Shown: one piece after another, positions 5,416-13,266 of the stretch | Numbering within the stretch: position 1 is the stretch's first letter | Layout of the letters: every line of letters begins with the position of its first letter | NCBI GenBank assembly: GCA_007118075.1 | Contig: SKSH01000115.1 | Coordinates: 1 to 15,903 of the forward strand | DNA length: 15,903 nt | DNA from: Halobacteriales archaeon | Lineage (GTDB): Archaea; Halobacteriota; Halobacteria; Halobacteriales; SKSH01 | Direction: 5' to 3' | Notes under the pieces: generated by a model | The model's database searches: none | What the model was told of the DNA's origin: nothing | What the model saw: the letters and a program-made list of their open reading frames with translations, nothing else | Translations under genes and position numbers: made by a program

Positions 5416-8400
5416 CTACTCGACGGTTTTGGCCGCCGGCTGATCGGTCGATCCCCACCGACTCACCCTGGTGGGGAACTCACCAATCGGCAACACCGGC
5501 TGATCTGTTCCGTCTGATTCGAGCACGGCCACCGAGGCATCGACCGCCGCCTGTGTCGAAAGATAGGGAACCTCCTCGTCGACGGCCGCCCGAAGCAGCT
5601 CGCGATCATCGGTCACGATGAGGTCGATCTCGCCGTTTCGGATGGCCTCAGGTACGTCCTCTCCACTGTACACCTCGAGGAAGGGGGCGAGCCCGTCACC
5701 ATCGAGCCCCTCCACGTGCATTGTTCCCGACCATGGGATGGGTTTCCCAGCGGCGAGTTGCGCCCGGCTATAGGCCGCTGCGAAGGTCGGTCCGATCCCC
5801 ATGACCTCACCCGTCGATTTCATCTCAGGACCGAGGCGTGGATCGCTCCCCTCGAGGCGGTCGAATGGGAGTACGACCTCCTTGATCGCATACCATTCGG
5901 GGCGTTGTTCCTCGATATCGAGCTCTTTGAGGGTCGCACCTGCCTGGACGGCAGCGGCAAGCTTCGCGATAGGGACGCCTGTCGCCTTCGAGACGAACGG
6001 GACCGTCCGTGACGAGCGTGGATTCGCCTCGATGACGTATACCTCGCCATCGGTGACGGCCAGTTGCACATTCAACAGGCCAACCGTATCGAGGAGGTCA
6101 GCGAGCGTCTCGGTCACCTCGCGGACGCGAGCGAGTGTGTCATCATCGAGCGACCGCGTCGGTATCACACACGCTGAATCCCCAGAGTGCACCCCCGCTG
6201 GTTCGATGTGCTCCATGATCCCGCCGATGAGCACCTGTTCACCGTCGGTCACTGCATCAACATCGAGTTCGATCGCATCGGCAAGGAAGTCGTCGATGAG
6301 GATCGGTTGGTCAGGGCTGACCGCTGCGGCCTCCTCGAGGTACGACTGTAGCTCCGTGTCGTTGTGGACGATGTCCATTGCACGACCACCGAGGACGTAG
6401 CTTGGGCGGACCAAGACGGGATAGCCGATATCAGCGGCGAGTTCGGTCGCCTCCGCTAGCGAGGTCGCCGCCCCACCCTCGGGTTGGGCGATGCCGTAAT
6501 TTCGAAGCAGTCGATTGAACCGGTCGCGGTTCTCTGCCAGGTCCATCGCATCGACGCTCGTGCCGAGGATCTTTGCCTCGAGGTTGCGACGTTCGAGTTC
6601 GCGCTCGAGGGGTCTCGCCACATCGACCGAGGTCTGACCACCGAATTGGACCATGACGCCATCGGCGTCCGTGGCCTCGATCACGTCAGCGATCTCCTCG
6701 GCGGTGATCGGTTCGAAGAAGAGAGCGTCGGAGGTATCGTAGTCGGTGCTGACCGTCTCGGGATTGTTGTTGACGACGATTGCATCGACACCGAGCTCTT
6801 GGAGCGCACGGATGGCATGCACCGTACAGTAGTCGAACTCAATCCCCTGGCCGATACGGATCGGTCCACCACCGACAATGACGACGCTCTCGACCTCGGG
6901 GTCGAGTCGGATCTCCTCAAGCGAGAAGGATCCATCGATGGCTGGGTAATGTTCCCTCGTTGAGTAGTAGTATGGGGTCGATGCCTCGAATTCACCAGCA
7001 CAGGTATCCACCTGCTTGTACCGCCGGGGTGGACTGGTGGCGGTCGCTTGCTCGAGGGCCTTGACACCGGGATCGCGATGTCCCACTTTGAACGCCGGCT
7101 CGCCCTCGCTGATGGCGGCGATCTCCTGGTCGGTGAAGCCGAGCTCGCCGGCTTCAGTTCCATCGCCAGTTCGGCCCAGTTCAACGGCATCAGCAATGCG
7201 CTTGATCCGCTCGAGATACCAGCGATGGATACCGGTATCGTGGGCGACAAGATCGAGGCTGTATCCGCGAGCGAAGGCCTCGAGGATGGCGTACGGTCGA
7301 TCAGGTGTCGGGGTATGCAGATAATCGATCCGCAGAGTCTCGTCATCGATCGTGGTGAGATCGTCGAGGGGGACGTACTCCGAGGAACGAAGCGCCTTGA
7401 GGAAGCTCTCCTCGAACGTCCGGCCGATCGCCATCGCCTCACCGGTCGACTTCATGGCCGGCCCCAGGTCGAAGGCAACATCTGGGAACTTGTCCTTGGG
7501 CCACCGAGGGACCTTCGTGACGACATAGTCGATCGCCGGCTCGAAGGCCGCGGTCGTCTCACCGGTGATCTCGTTCTCGATTTCGTGCAGACGCTTACCG
7601 AGTGCAACCTTCGCCGTGACCCGTGCGATCGGATACCCCGTGGCCTTCGAAGCGAGGGCAGAAGAGCGTGATACCCGTGGATTCACCTCGACGACGCGGT
7701 ACTCGCCTTCGGGGGTACCGTCATCACGCCAGGCGAACTGGATGTTACAGCCCCCGTGTATCCCAAGCTCACGGATCACATCGAGTGCGGCCGTGCGCAT
7801 CTCCTGGTGGCCCCGGTCAGGGATGACCTGTGATGGTGTCACGACGATCGATTCACCGGTGTGGATCCCCATCGGATCGAGGTTCTCCATATTGCAGATG
7901 ATGACACAGGAGTTGTCAGCATCGCGCATGACCTCATACTCCAGTTCGATCCAGCCGGCGATCGATTCGGTGATGAGCACCTCATTGTTGCGAGAGAGCC
8001 GCAGTCCACGGCGGACCCGCTCTCGCAGCGCATCCATCTCGTCGATGACCCCGCTACCACTCCCACCGAGAGTGTACGTCGTACGCATGATGACCGGCAG
8101 ACCGCCCACCGAATCGACGGCATCCTCGAGCTCATCGACATCGGTGATCGAGACCGAGCGGGGGACTGGCTGGCCGATCGAGTGCATCCGTTCTCTGAAC
8201 AGCTTGCGATCCTCGGTCGCGTAGATCGTGTCGAGTGGTGTCCCGAGGATGTCAACATCGAACTCTTCGAGTACACCGCGTTCGGACAACTCTGCTGTGA
8301 CATTGAGTCCGGTTTGTCCGCCGAGACCGGCGATGACCCCATCCGGTCGCTCGCGTTCGATGATCTCCGCGATGATGTCCGGGTCGATCGGTTCGATGTA

Positions 8401-8616
8401 GACCGCATCGGCCATCTCCGGATCGGTCATGATCGTTGCTGGATTCGAGTTGACGAGGATGACACGCATGCCCTCCTCCTTGAGCGCCCGACACGCCTGT
8501 GCACCGGAGTAATCGAACTCGGCTGCCTGGCCGATCTGGATGGGTCCAGAACCGATCAAAAGTACAGATTCACCCTCCCACACGCCGTCAGCCGTTGGTA
8601 CCCCATCCCCTTCCAT
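5416..8616 (-). CDS. carB: Carbamoyl-phosphate synthase large subunit
   Basis: Makes carbamoyl phosphate from bicarbonate, two ATP and ammonia delivered by CarA. It has 1066 residues and the internal duplication of the family. The first half begins with GSGPIQIGQAAEFDYSG and has its ATP-grasp signature in EVNPRVSRSSALASKATG. The second half begins GGGPIRIGQGIEFDYC and ends its ATP-grasp domain with EANPRSSRTVPFVSKATG. The oligomerisation region lies between. The C-terminal MGS-like allosteric domain (about 955-1050) is short: after GKPIP only some 34 residues precede AIRNGEIDLIV (991-1001), about 40 fewer than in E. coli, and no THGT phosphate-binding motif is visible. Nucleotide or ornithine control may therefore differ. 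ATG 8616 is the only good start near the first motif. folA follows after 25 nt. Confidence 0.97.
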   Translation of the reverse strand: MEGDGVPTADGVWEGESVLLIGSGPIQIGQAAEFDYSGAQACRALKEEGMRVILVNSNPATIMTDPEMADAVYIEPIDPDIIAEIIERERPDGVIAGLGGQTGLNVTAELSERGVLEEFDVDILGTPLDTIYATEDRKLFRERMHSIGQPVPRSVSITDVDELEDAVDSVGGLPVIMRTTYTLGGSGSGVIDEMDALRERVRRGLRLSRNNEVLITESIAGWIELEYEVMRDADNSCVIICNMENLDPMGIHTGESIVVTPSQVIPDRGHQEMRTAALDVIRELGIHGGCNIQFAWRDDGTPEGEYRVVEVNPRVSRSSALASKATGYPIARVTAKVALGKRLHEIENEITGETTAAFEPAIDYVVTKVPRWPKDKFPDVAFDLGPAMKSTGEAMAIGRTFEESFLKALRSSEYVPLDDLTTIDDETLRIDYLHTPTPDRPYAILEAFARGYSLDLVAHDTGIHRWYLERIKRIADAVELGRTGDGTEAGELGFTDQEIAAISEGEPAFKVGHRDPGVKALEQATATSPPRRYKQVDTCAGEFEASTPYYYSTREHYPAIDGSFSLEEIRLDPEVESVVIVGGGPIRIGQGIEFDYCTVHAIRALQELGVDAIVVNNNPETVSTDYDTSDALFFEPITAEEIADVIEATDADGVMVQFGGQTSVDVARPLERELERRNLEAKILGTSVDAMDLAENRDRFNRLLRNYGIAQPEGGAATSLAEATELAADIGYPVLVRPSYVLGGRAMDIVHNDTELQSYLEEAAAVSPDQPILIDDFLADAIELDVDAVTDGEQVLIGGIMEHIEPAGVHSGDSACVIPTRSLDDDTLARVREVTETLADLLDTVGLLNVQLAVTDGEVYVIEANPRSSRTVPFVSKATGVPIAKLAAAVQAGATLKELDIEEQRPEWYAIKEVVLPFDRLEGSDPRLGPEMKSTGEVMGIGPTFAAAYSRAQLAAGKPIPWSGTMHVEGLDGDGLAPFLEVYSGEDVPEAIRNGEIDLIVTDDRELLRAAVDEEVPYLSTQAAVDASVAVLESDGTDQPVLPIGEFPTRVSRWGSTDQPAAKTVE

Positions 8617-8644
8617 ATGTTCCTGAGAGTGTTAACCAGTACAT

Positions 8645-8720
8645 CGTAATAAAAACCCCGAAATGTTACGATTGTCGGAAGTGATTGTTGTGAATGATAA
8701 ATCTGGTTACGAATATCGTA
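8645..8720 (-). promoter_or_regulatory. carB promoter with two TACGA-N3-TCGTA-type operators
   Basis: On the - strand, TTTTTATTA (8647-8655) is a TATA-like element centred about 35 nt before the carB ATG. Just upstream, TACGA-TTG-TCGGA (8667-8679) matches the carA palindrome with one mismatch. Further upstream, TACGA-ATA-TCGTA (8708-8720) is a full match. The two centres are 41 bp apart, close to four helical turns. A TCGTA half-site at 8644-8648 overlaps the TATA end. This arrangement upstream of TATA would suit activation or looping, unlike the start-proximal site at carA. Confidence 0.6.
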
Positions 8721-8726
8721 GCGGAG

Positions 8727-9245
8727 TCAGGCAGGGTAATCGAGATCGCGTTCATCCCGATACCGATCCACGAAGGCATCCACATCGAATGCGTCGAGTG
8801 AGGTGGCAAAATCCGCCTTGGCCGAGTCATCATCGCTATGGCTCATTGCATGGTCCATCAACTCCACCACGAGCTCGACAATCACGTGGTGTAGGCGTCG
8901 GCTATCGAACTGGGACACCCAGATGTACTGACAGCCGATTCGACCGTTAGCAGCCACGTTTGCATCGACAACCTGTTTCGGGAACTCCTCGATCACCAAC
9001 CCGAGCAGGTGGTGGGTCCCGAACTCGGTCCCATCAGCCGGTTCGATCATCGACTCGAGTACTTCGATCACTTCCGGCGGGAAGAACCGACTGGGTGGGT
9101 GGATATCCATGACCACGCCATGGCGTTCACCGCAGGCACAATCAAAATCGCGCATCCCAAGGTCGAAGTGGGGAACAGGAACCTCCTCGCCACACGGAAG
9201 CTCCACCACGTCTGGGTCGGTACCTGGGATCCGCGGAGTAGCCAT
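8727..9245 (-). CDS. Haloarchaeal protein of unknown function, DUF5815-like
   Basis: A 172-residue soluble acidic protein. From memory it resembles the haloarchaeal DUF5815 family; the label should be checked. It starts MATPRIPG and has three cysteines near the N-terminus (Cys18 in LPCGE, Cys36 and Cys38 in FDCACGE) with His42 close by, a spacing that could bind a metal such as zinc. The middle holds HLLGLVIEEFP and IGCQYIWVSQFDSRRLHHV. The tail is predicted helical and very acidic (SHSDDDSAKADF). No enzyme motif is recognised. A T-rich element (GTTTTTCGT on the - strand, about 9269-9277) lies near 29 nt before the ATG, suggesting its own leaderless promoter. It is 45 nt downstream of the membrane protein gene and 110 nt before carB. 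Confidence 0.8.
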   Translation of the reverse strand: MATPRIPGTDPDVVELPCGEEVPVPHFDLGMRDFDCACGERHGVVMDIHPPSRFFPPEVIEVLESMIEPADGTEFGTHHLLGLVIEEFPKQVVDANVAANGRIGCQYIWVSQFDSRRLHHVIVELVVELMDHAMSHSDDDSAKADFATSLDAFDVDAFVDRYRDERDLDYPA

Positions 9246-9290
9246 CAGCCAGTCTAGATCAACCGTGACGAAAAACGCTCTGAATCCGCC

Positions 9291-10130
9291 TCACCACTGC
9301 GTTGATTGGCTCGCCGGAGTGAACTCCTCGAAGAAATCTTCTTCTGCATCAGCCTTCGTCTCTGCAGATTGATCCGGTGCGGTCAACTGCTGGTAGCTGA
9401 CCGCGACCACCGCGGCGAAGTAAACCGTGAGGATCGTCTGTGCGATGAGTTCGATGAGTTCACCGAGTACCGGCTCGACGAAGTGGGCGAATGCGCCAAC
9501 GAGACCGAAGGTGATGCCGACGGCGAACGAGATCACGAATACCGCAAGGAAGAGCAAGAACACCTTGATGCGCTGGCCACGGGTGACACTGACCGACCGG
9601 GCGAAGCCATCGATGAAGTTGCGATCTTCCACGGCGATCGCCGCCAGATAGTAGATGAGGAAGACGAATATCACGATCCCTGGGATGATGAGGAGGATCA
9701 GGCCGAGGATCCAGAAGATGCCAAAGATGATACCGCCGACGAAGAGGTTGACCGCCACCCAGGCGAGGTTATCAAAGACGATCTCGGCTGGCAGCTCATC
9801 ACGCAGATCAGCATGGAACACCCGGATTGCCACCGCCAGGAGAACTACCGAGGCAACGATCGAGGTGAGCACCAACAAGAGTGATACCGATGACGGGAGA
9901 TCGAGTGCTAGAGGGAGCAACTCCTCAGGACCGTCGAAGAGGTCTGCGAACTCAGGGTTCTCAGCGACGAGTTCCTGCCAGAACGAGTCTAACGAATCAA
10001 CCATCGCTGAGGAGAACCCGATCATCCCTATGAGCGTGGCGAGGTAGACTCCGGCCATGAGGATGAGGCCATTCCGTGAGAACGCCCGCTCGAGGCTTTC
10101 CCCAAGGACCTTCGAGATATCCAGACTCAT
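9291..10130 (-). CDS. Six-helix integral membrane protein, DUF7847-like
   Basis: A 279-residue membrane protein with about six hydrophobic segments, at roughly 21-43, 81-102, 122-147, 149-167, 188-213 and 225-247. The charged N-terminus (LGESLERAFSRNG) and the amphipathic linker between helices 4 and 5 (FIDGFARSVSVTRGQRIK) match a family of haloarchaeal membrane proteins of unknown role that I recall as DUF7847, related in style to the YciC/DUF4013 group. The C-terminal 30 residues are acidic and probably cytoplasmic. No transport or catalytic motif is visible and no function is proposed. ATG 10130 has a TATA-like GATATTT about 30 nt upstream, so it probably has its own promoter despite the same-strand neighbours. 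Confidence 0.75.
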   Translation of the reverse strand: MSLDISKVLGESLERAFSRNGLILMAGVYLATLIGMIGFSSAMVDSLDSFWQELVAENPEFADLFDGPEELLPLALDLPSSVSLLLVLTSIVASVVLLAVAIRVFHADLRDELPAEIVFDNLAWVAVNLFVGGIIFGIFWILGLILLIIPGIVIFVFLIYYLAAIAVEDRNFIDGFARSVSVTRGQRIKVFLLFLAVFVISFAVGITFGLVGAFAHFVEPVLGELIELIAQTILTVYFAAVVAVSYQQLTAPDQSAETKADAEEDFFEEFTPASQSTQW

Positions 10131-10155
10131 ACCTCATTGACCCGAGGGCAGTGCT

Positions 10156-10165
10156 CAAATATCCA
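10156..10165 (-). promoter_or_regulatory. TATA-like element of the six-helix membrane protein gene
   Basis: GGATATTTGA on the - strand is centred about 30 nt before the ATG at 10130, the position expected for a leaderless haloarchaeal transcript. It is based on position and composition only. Confidence 0.4.
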
Positions 10166-10183
10166 GCGGATGTGGCACTTCGA

Positions 10184-10522
10184 TTACGCGAGGGCCCACT
10201 CTGCGGATTCAGCTGCATCCTCGACAGAGAGGAACTCCCAGTCTACCTCGTCGGCGAGCTCCGCATCTGCATCGTCGACACCGATGAAGACGTGCCGGTC
10301 GGTTTGGAACTGTTCACGAATCTGCGAGAGGCTCTCCCCTCGGCCTCGAGGTCCCGAGAAGAAGTCCTGACGGATGCGATGTTCCCTGGCGAATTTCGTC
10401 ACTGCGTAGGTAGGCTTCTCGGAGATGATGCCAATGTACTCGCTCCATTGGCGGGCATCCTGAAAGACTGCCTCTGGATCGTCCAATCGCTCGAGGGCGC
10501 TCAACTCGAACGCGAGCGTCAT
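10184..10522 (-). CDS. Haloarchaeal protein of unknown function, DUF7124-like
   Basis: A 112-residue soluble protein beginning MTLAFELSALERLDDPEAVF. It continues through RQWSEYIGIISEKPTYAV and DFFSGPRGRGESLSQI to an acidic helical end. I recall this sequence pattern from a small haloarchaeal family (DUF7124); the number should be verified. No catalytic residues, membrane segment or DNA-binding motif are apparent. ATG 10522 is preferred because family members as I remember them start MTLAFEL; an in-frame ATG at 10543 would add seven residues. It lies 67 nt after the NirB-like reductase (46 nt with the longer start) and 53 nt before the next gene, so co-transcription with the reductase is possible. 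Confidence 0.75.
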   Translation of the reverse strand: MTLAFELSALERLDDPEAVFQDARQWSEYIGIISEKPTYAVTKFAREHRIRQDFFSGPRGRGESLSQIREQFQTDRHVFIGVDDADAELADEVDWEFLSVEDAAESAEWALA

Positions 10523-10589
10523 CGAGCCGTCGCTAGCTGCCATGTACTGAGATTCGGGACGACTTGCCGAAAACCATGTCGGTCATCGT

Positions 10590-11867
10590 TCACGAGGTCG
10601 GTGGAGAGGGTAGCTTCGCCAAATCGAATTTGCGCTCTAACAGAATCTCTGCAGACTCAAGGACCGGTCGTTTGGTGCGGATGAGCTCCTTGTAGGCACT
10701 CTGTGGGGCGAGGTTCCCGAGGAGAACCCCACCGATCAACCGGCCATCCTCTGTGAAGGTGAGCCTGCGCCACTCGGTATCGTCATAAAGCCGATCGACC
10801 GACTCGATCCCATCGGTCGGGTGCCCAAAGCTCAAAAACGGGATATCGAAGTGTGTGATCGAGTATGATGGCACCCATTCAAACCGTTCGAGTGGACCGG
10901 TCTCCATCCCCTTTGCCCCGATGTCGTGTTCGAGGCTCAGATACATGTTCCGGCCGGCGATCTTGCCCTGTTCCTTCGCCGACCCCCAGGATCCGTTCTG
11001 CGTCACGTCCTCGAGGTAGTAGTCGTAGAATCGAGTGATGTCGCCGGCAGCGTAGACGTCGGGATGGTTCGTCCGCATGAACTCATCGACAACCACCCCC
11101 CATTCGAGCTCGACATCGGTCTCCTGGAGGAATTCGGTGTTGAAGTGCAACCCGATGGCCACACCAACCCAATCTGAGGGGTGTCGATCCCCCTCTGAGT
11201 CGATGGTTGCCACGACGTGTCCGTCCTCGACCTCGAAGTGATCGACTCCCCGATTAAACATCGGTTCGATCCCGATCTCCTGAAGGGCATCATGGACGAT
11301 CTCGGCTCCGTCATCGGTAAGGGCGTCACGCCACCATCGGTTACCCCGCATCAGGTACGTGGCTTCGAGGCCCTGGACACCACAGATGGCGGCGAGGTCG
11401 ATCCCGAGCAATCCCGCACCGATCACGACACCATGGTCGGCAACCTCGACGTGTTCCCTGATGGCACGGGCATCCTGGAAGGTCCAAAAATGGTGGATTC
11501 CTTCGGCATCGCTCCCATCGGCTGGGAGCTGTGCCGGCGTCCCGCCGGTGGCAACGAGCAGTTTGTCGAAGTCAATCGACCTTCCTTCCGCAGTCGAGAG
11601 CGTCCCTGCCTCAGGATCTGCTTCGGTTACGTACGTATCGAGCAGTAACTCGATGTTTCGATCGTCATACCAATCCTCCTCATGAATCGCTACCGGTGCC
11701 TCAGGGAGTTTTCCTTTGGCGAACTCTTTGATGAGGATGCGATTGTACAGTGGTTCACCTTCATCCGTGATGACGGTGATATCAGCCTCCGGGTCGAATT
11801 CTCGAATCGCCTCTGCAGCCGTACTCCCGGCAATCCCATCACCAATAATCACGAACGACCCGGCCAT
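10590..11867 (-). CDS. FAD/NAD(P)-dependent oxidoreductase, NirB-N-terminal/rubredoxin-reductase type
   Basis: A 425-residue flavoprotein of the pyridine-nucleotide oxidoreductase superfamily. The FAD-binding Rossmann motif is GDGIAGS (9-15). ATGGTPAQLP (106-115) follows, then the NAD(P) motif VVIGAGLLG (147-155), the second FAD contact VYAAGDITRF (271-280) and GSWGSAKEQGKIAGRNM after it. There is no CxxC or Cx4C redox pair, so it is not a disulfide reductase; the layout matches the N-terminal reductase part of NirB or rubredoxin/ferredoxin reductases. No nitrite-reductase domain or electron-acceptor gene is adjacent, so its partner is unknown. ATG 11867 is used because MAGSFVIIGDG is the natural family start; an in-frame start at 11927 would add 20 residues unlike the family. 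A TATA-like CTTTAGG lies 27 nt upstream. Confidence 0.88.
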   Translation of the reverse strand: MAGSFVIIGDGIAGSTAAEAIREFDPEADITVITDEGEPLYNRILIKEFAKGKLPEAPVAIHEEDWYDDRNIELLLDTYVTEADPEAGTLSTAEGRSIDFDKLLVATGGTPAQLPADGSDAEGIHHFWTFQDARAIREHVEVADHGVVIGAGLLGIDLAAICGVQGLEATYLMRGNRWWRDALTDDGAEIVHDALQEIGIEPMFNRGVDHFEVEDGHVVATIDSEGDRHPSDWVGVAIGLHFNTEFLQETDVELEWGVVVDEFMRTNHPDVYAAGDITRFYDYYLEDVTQNGSWGSAKEQGKIAGRNMYLSLEHDIGAKGMETGPLERFEWVPSYSITHFDIPFLSFGHPTDGIESVDRLYDDTEWRRLTFTEDGRLIGGVLLGNLAPQSAYKELIRTKRPVLESAEILLERKFDLAKLPSPPTS

Positions 11868-11889
11868 ATCGGCGCGTAATCGGGGCTGC

Positions 11890-11896
11890 CTAAAGT
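11890..11896 (-). promoter_or_regulatory. TATA-like element of the NirB-like reductase gene
   Basis: CTTTAGG on the - strand is centred about 27 nt before the ATG at 11867. It supports that start and suggests an independent leaderless transcript within the - strand gene row. Evidence is positional only. Confidence 0.4.
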
Positions 11897-11938
11897 GGAT
11901 TGCTATCGGATTCGGTCGGCCACCCAACTAGCGAGATA

Positions 11939-13249
11939 CTACGCGTCGAGATAGGCATCGGCCGCAGCGAACCCAGCCTTGATCGCCCCGTTGAGGCTTC
12001 GCTCTGGATACTGTGCTCTGGTGCCCATGCCCGCGTAGTACACGCCTTGACCGACCGTCGAGGTGAGGTCATACTGAACAATCTGATCGAGGTACCCAAC
12101 CTCATATACAGGCGCGGTATAGGCGCGTCGTCCCGTCTGAATCCACCTGATTTTCGACCGGTCAAACGTCGGGAATAACTCCTCGATACCATCTAACCAG
12201 ACGGCTTCGATCTCCTCATCGGTCTTTGACCAGAGTTCTCCCTCGAGGTCTTGGATATAGCTGACTGCATACAGGATATGATCACCACCATATCGCTCCG
12301 GTGGCACGAATTCGGTGTGTTCGATGAGTGCCCCGAATGGTGCGTCATCGGCGATATTTAGCCAGTAAGTCCCCGTGACTGGTTCATCTGTTGCGATGAC
12401 GGAGCAAACCGTCCCTTGGAAGTCGATGTTCGTCTGATGACCGGTTAATTCGTCGAGGATATGAGGCATTGTGGCCACGACCACACCATCAGCATCGACC
12501 GATTCGGTCGAGCCAGATTGGTCGAGCGTGAGCGACTCGACCCCCTCATCAGTCACCGAGATATCCGTTACCATGATCTCGGTCTCGATTCGATCCATTC
12601 CGATGGTCTCGATTAATGCGTCGGTGAGCTGTGCAAATCCACCGTCGAGATACCCCAAGATCTCCCCACGTCGGATATCTCGTTCACCTCGGAAATGAAT
12701 CCGCCCGAGCAACCAGGCTGCAGAGACCGAATCAAGTCGAGATCCGAACTTCGCCTTAAGAAGGGGTTCGAAGAATGACCGGTAGACATTGGGGGTCGTA
12801 TGCTCGAGTATGAACTCCTTCACAGAGACCGAATCGAACCGCTCATAGTCGTCGTAGGTGCCGGTCCGTGGCCGTCCTCCCCTGAAATCAATCCCGATCG
12901 TCAAGAAACCGAGTCGGAGCTTATCGTAGATACTCAGATGCGGATACGCCGCTATCTGCCAGATTGTATCCAATGGGTGCACCCGACCATCAATGTAGAA
13001 TGCGTTCTTTCCGATTCGCCACTGGAGGCGGTCTTGAAGGCCAAGTGATTCGATCACCTCCACGATGGTCTCCTCGGTCCGTGAGAGGTGGTGGTAATAC
13101 CGCTCGATGGGATCGCCCTTGGTTTCGTAACTGGCAGCAAGACCGCCCACGTCAGATGCTGCTTCGTACACGGTAACCTCCTCACCGGCGTCGAGCAACC
13201 GCCATGCCGCAGCGAGTCCCGCGTAGCCTCCACCGACGATCCCGATCAT
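11939..13249 (-). CDS. FAD-dependent amine-oxidase/protoporphyrinogen-oxidase-like oxidoreductase
   Basis: A 436-residue flavoprotein. The N-terminal dinucleotide-binding motif is VGGGYAGLAAAWRLLDAGEE (5-24), followed by YEAASDVGGLA, the pattern of the amine oxidase/phytoene desaturase/UDP-galactopyranose mutase group. The substrate region contains YYHHLSRTEE and YDDYERFDSVSVKEF. The C-terminal FAD contact is YYAGMGTRAQYPERSLNG. Substrate is not known: candidates include a sugar nucleotide, a porphyrin or an isoprenoid, and none is favoured by the neighbours. It begins 17 nt after the pdxS stop, so the two genes are probably one transcript, although the start has no clear Shine-Dalgarno. A 71-nt gap with a TATA-like element separates it from the next flavoprotein, which belongs to a different family. 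Confidence 0.85.
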   Translation of the reverse strand: MIGIVGGGYAGLAAAWRLLDAGEEVTVYEAASDVGGLAASYETKGDPIERYYHHLSRTEETIVEVIESLGLQDRLQWRIGKNAFYIDGRVHPLDTIWQIAAYPHLSIYDKLRLGFLTIGIDFRGGRPRTGTYDDYERFDSVSVKEFILEHTTPNVYRSFFEPLLKAKFGSRLDSVSAAWLLGRIHFRGERDIRRGEILGYLDGGFAQLTDALIETIGMDRIETEIMVTDISVTDEGVESLTLDQSGSTESVDADGVVVATMPHILDELTGHQTNIDFQGTVCSVIATDEPVTGTYWLNIADDAPFGALIEHTEFVPPERYGGDHILYAVSYIQDLEGELWSKTDEEIEAVWLDGIEELFPTFDRSKIRWIQTGRRAYTAPVYEVGYLDQIVQYDLTSTVGQGVYYAGMGTRAQYPERSLNGAIKAGFAAADAYLDA

Positions 13250-13266
13250 GGTCGTGGTGGGTCGGA

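Noticed and set aside
6681..7442. 253-codon frame inside carB in another frame, and other long shadow frames at 7048-8649
   Set aside because: They lie wholly inside carB, are rich in Ser, Arg and Pro as expected of off-frame reading, and match no family.
10590..11867. Assimilatory nitrite reductase
   Set aside because: Only the FAD/NAD(P) reductase part is present. There is no siroheme or iron-sulfur domain and no nitrogen-assimilation neighbour.
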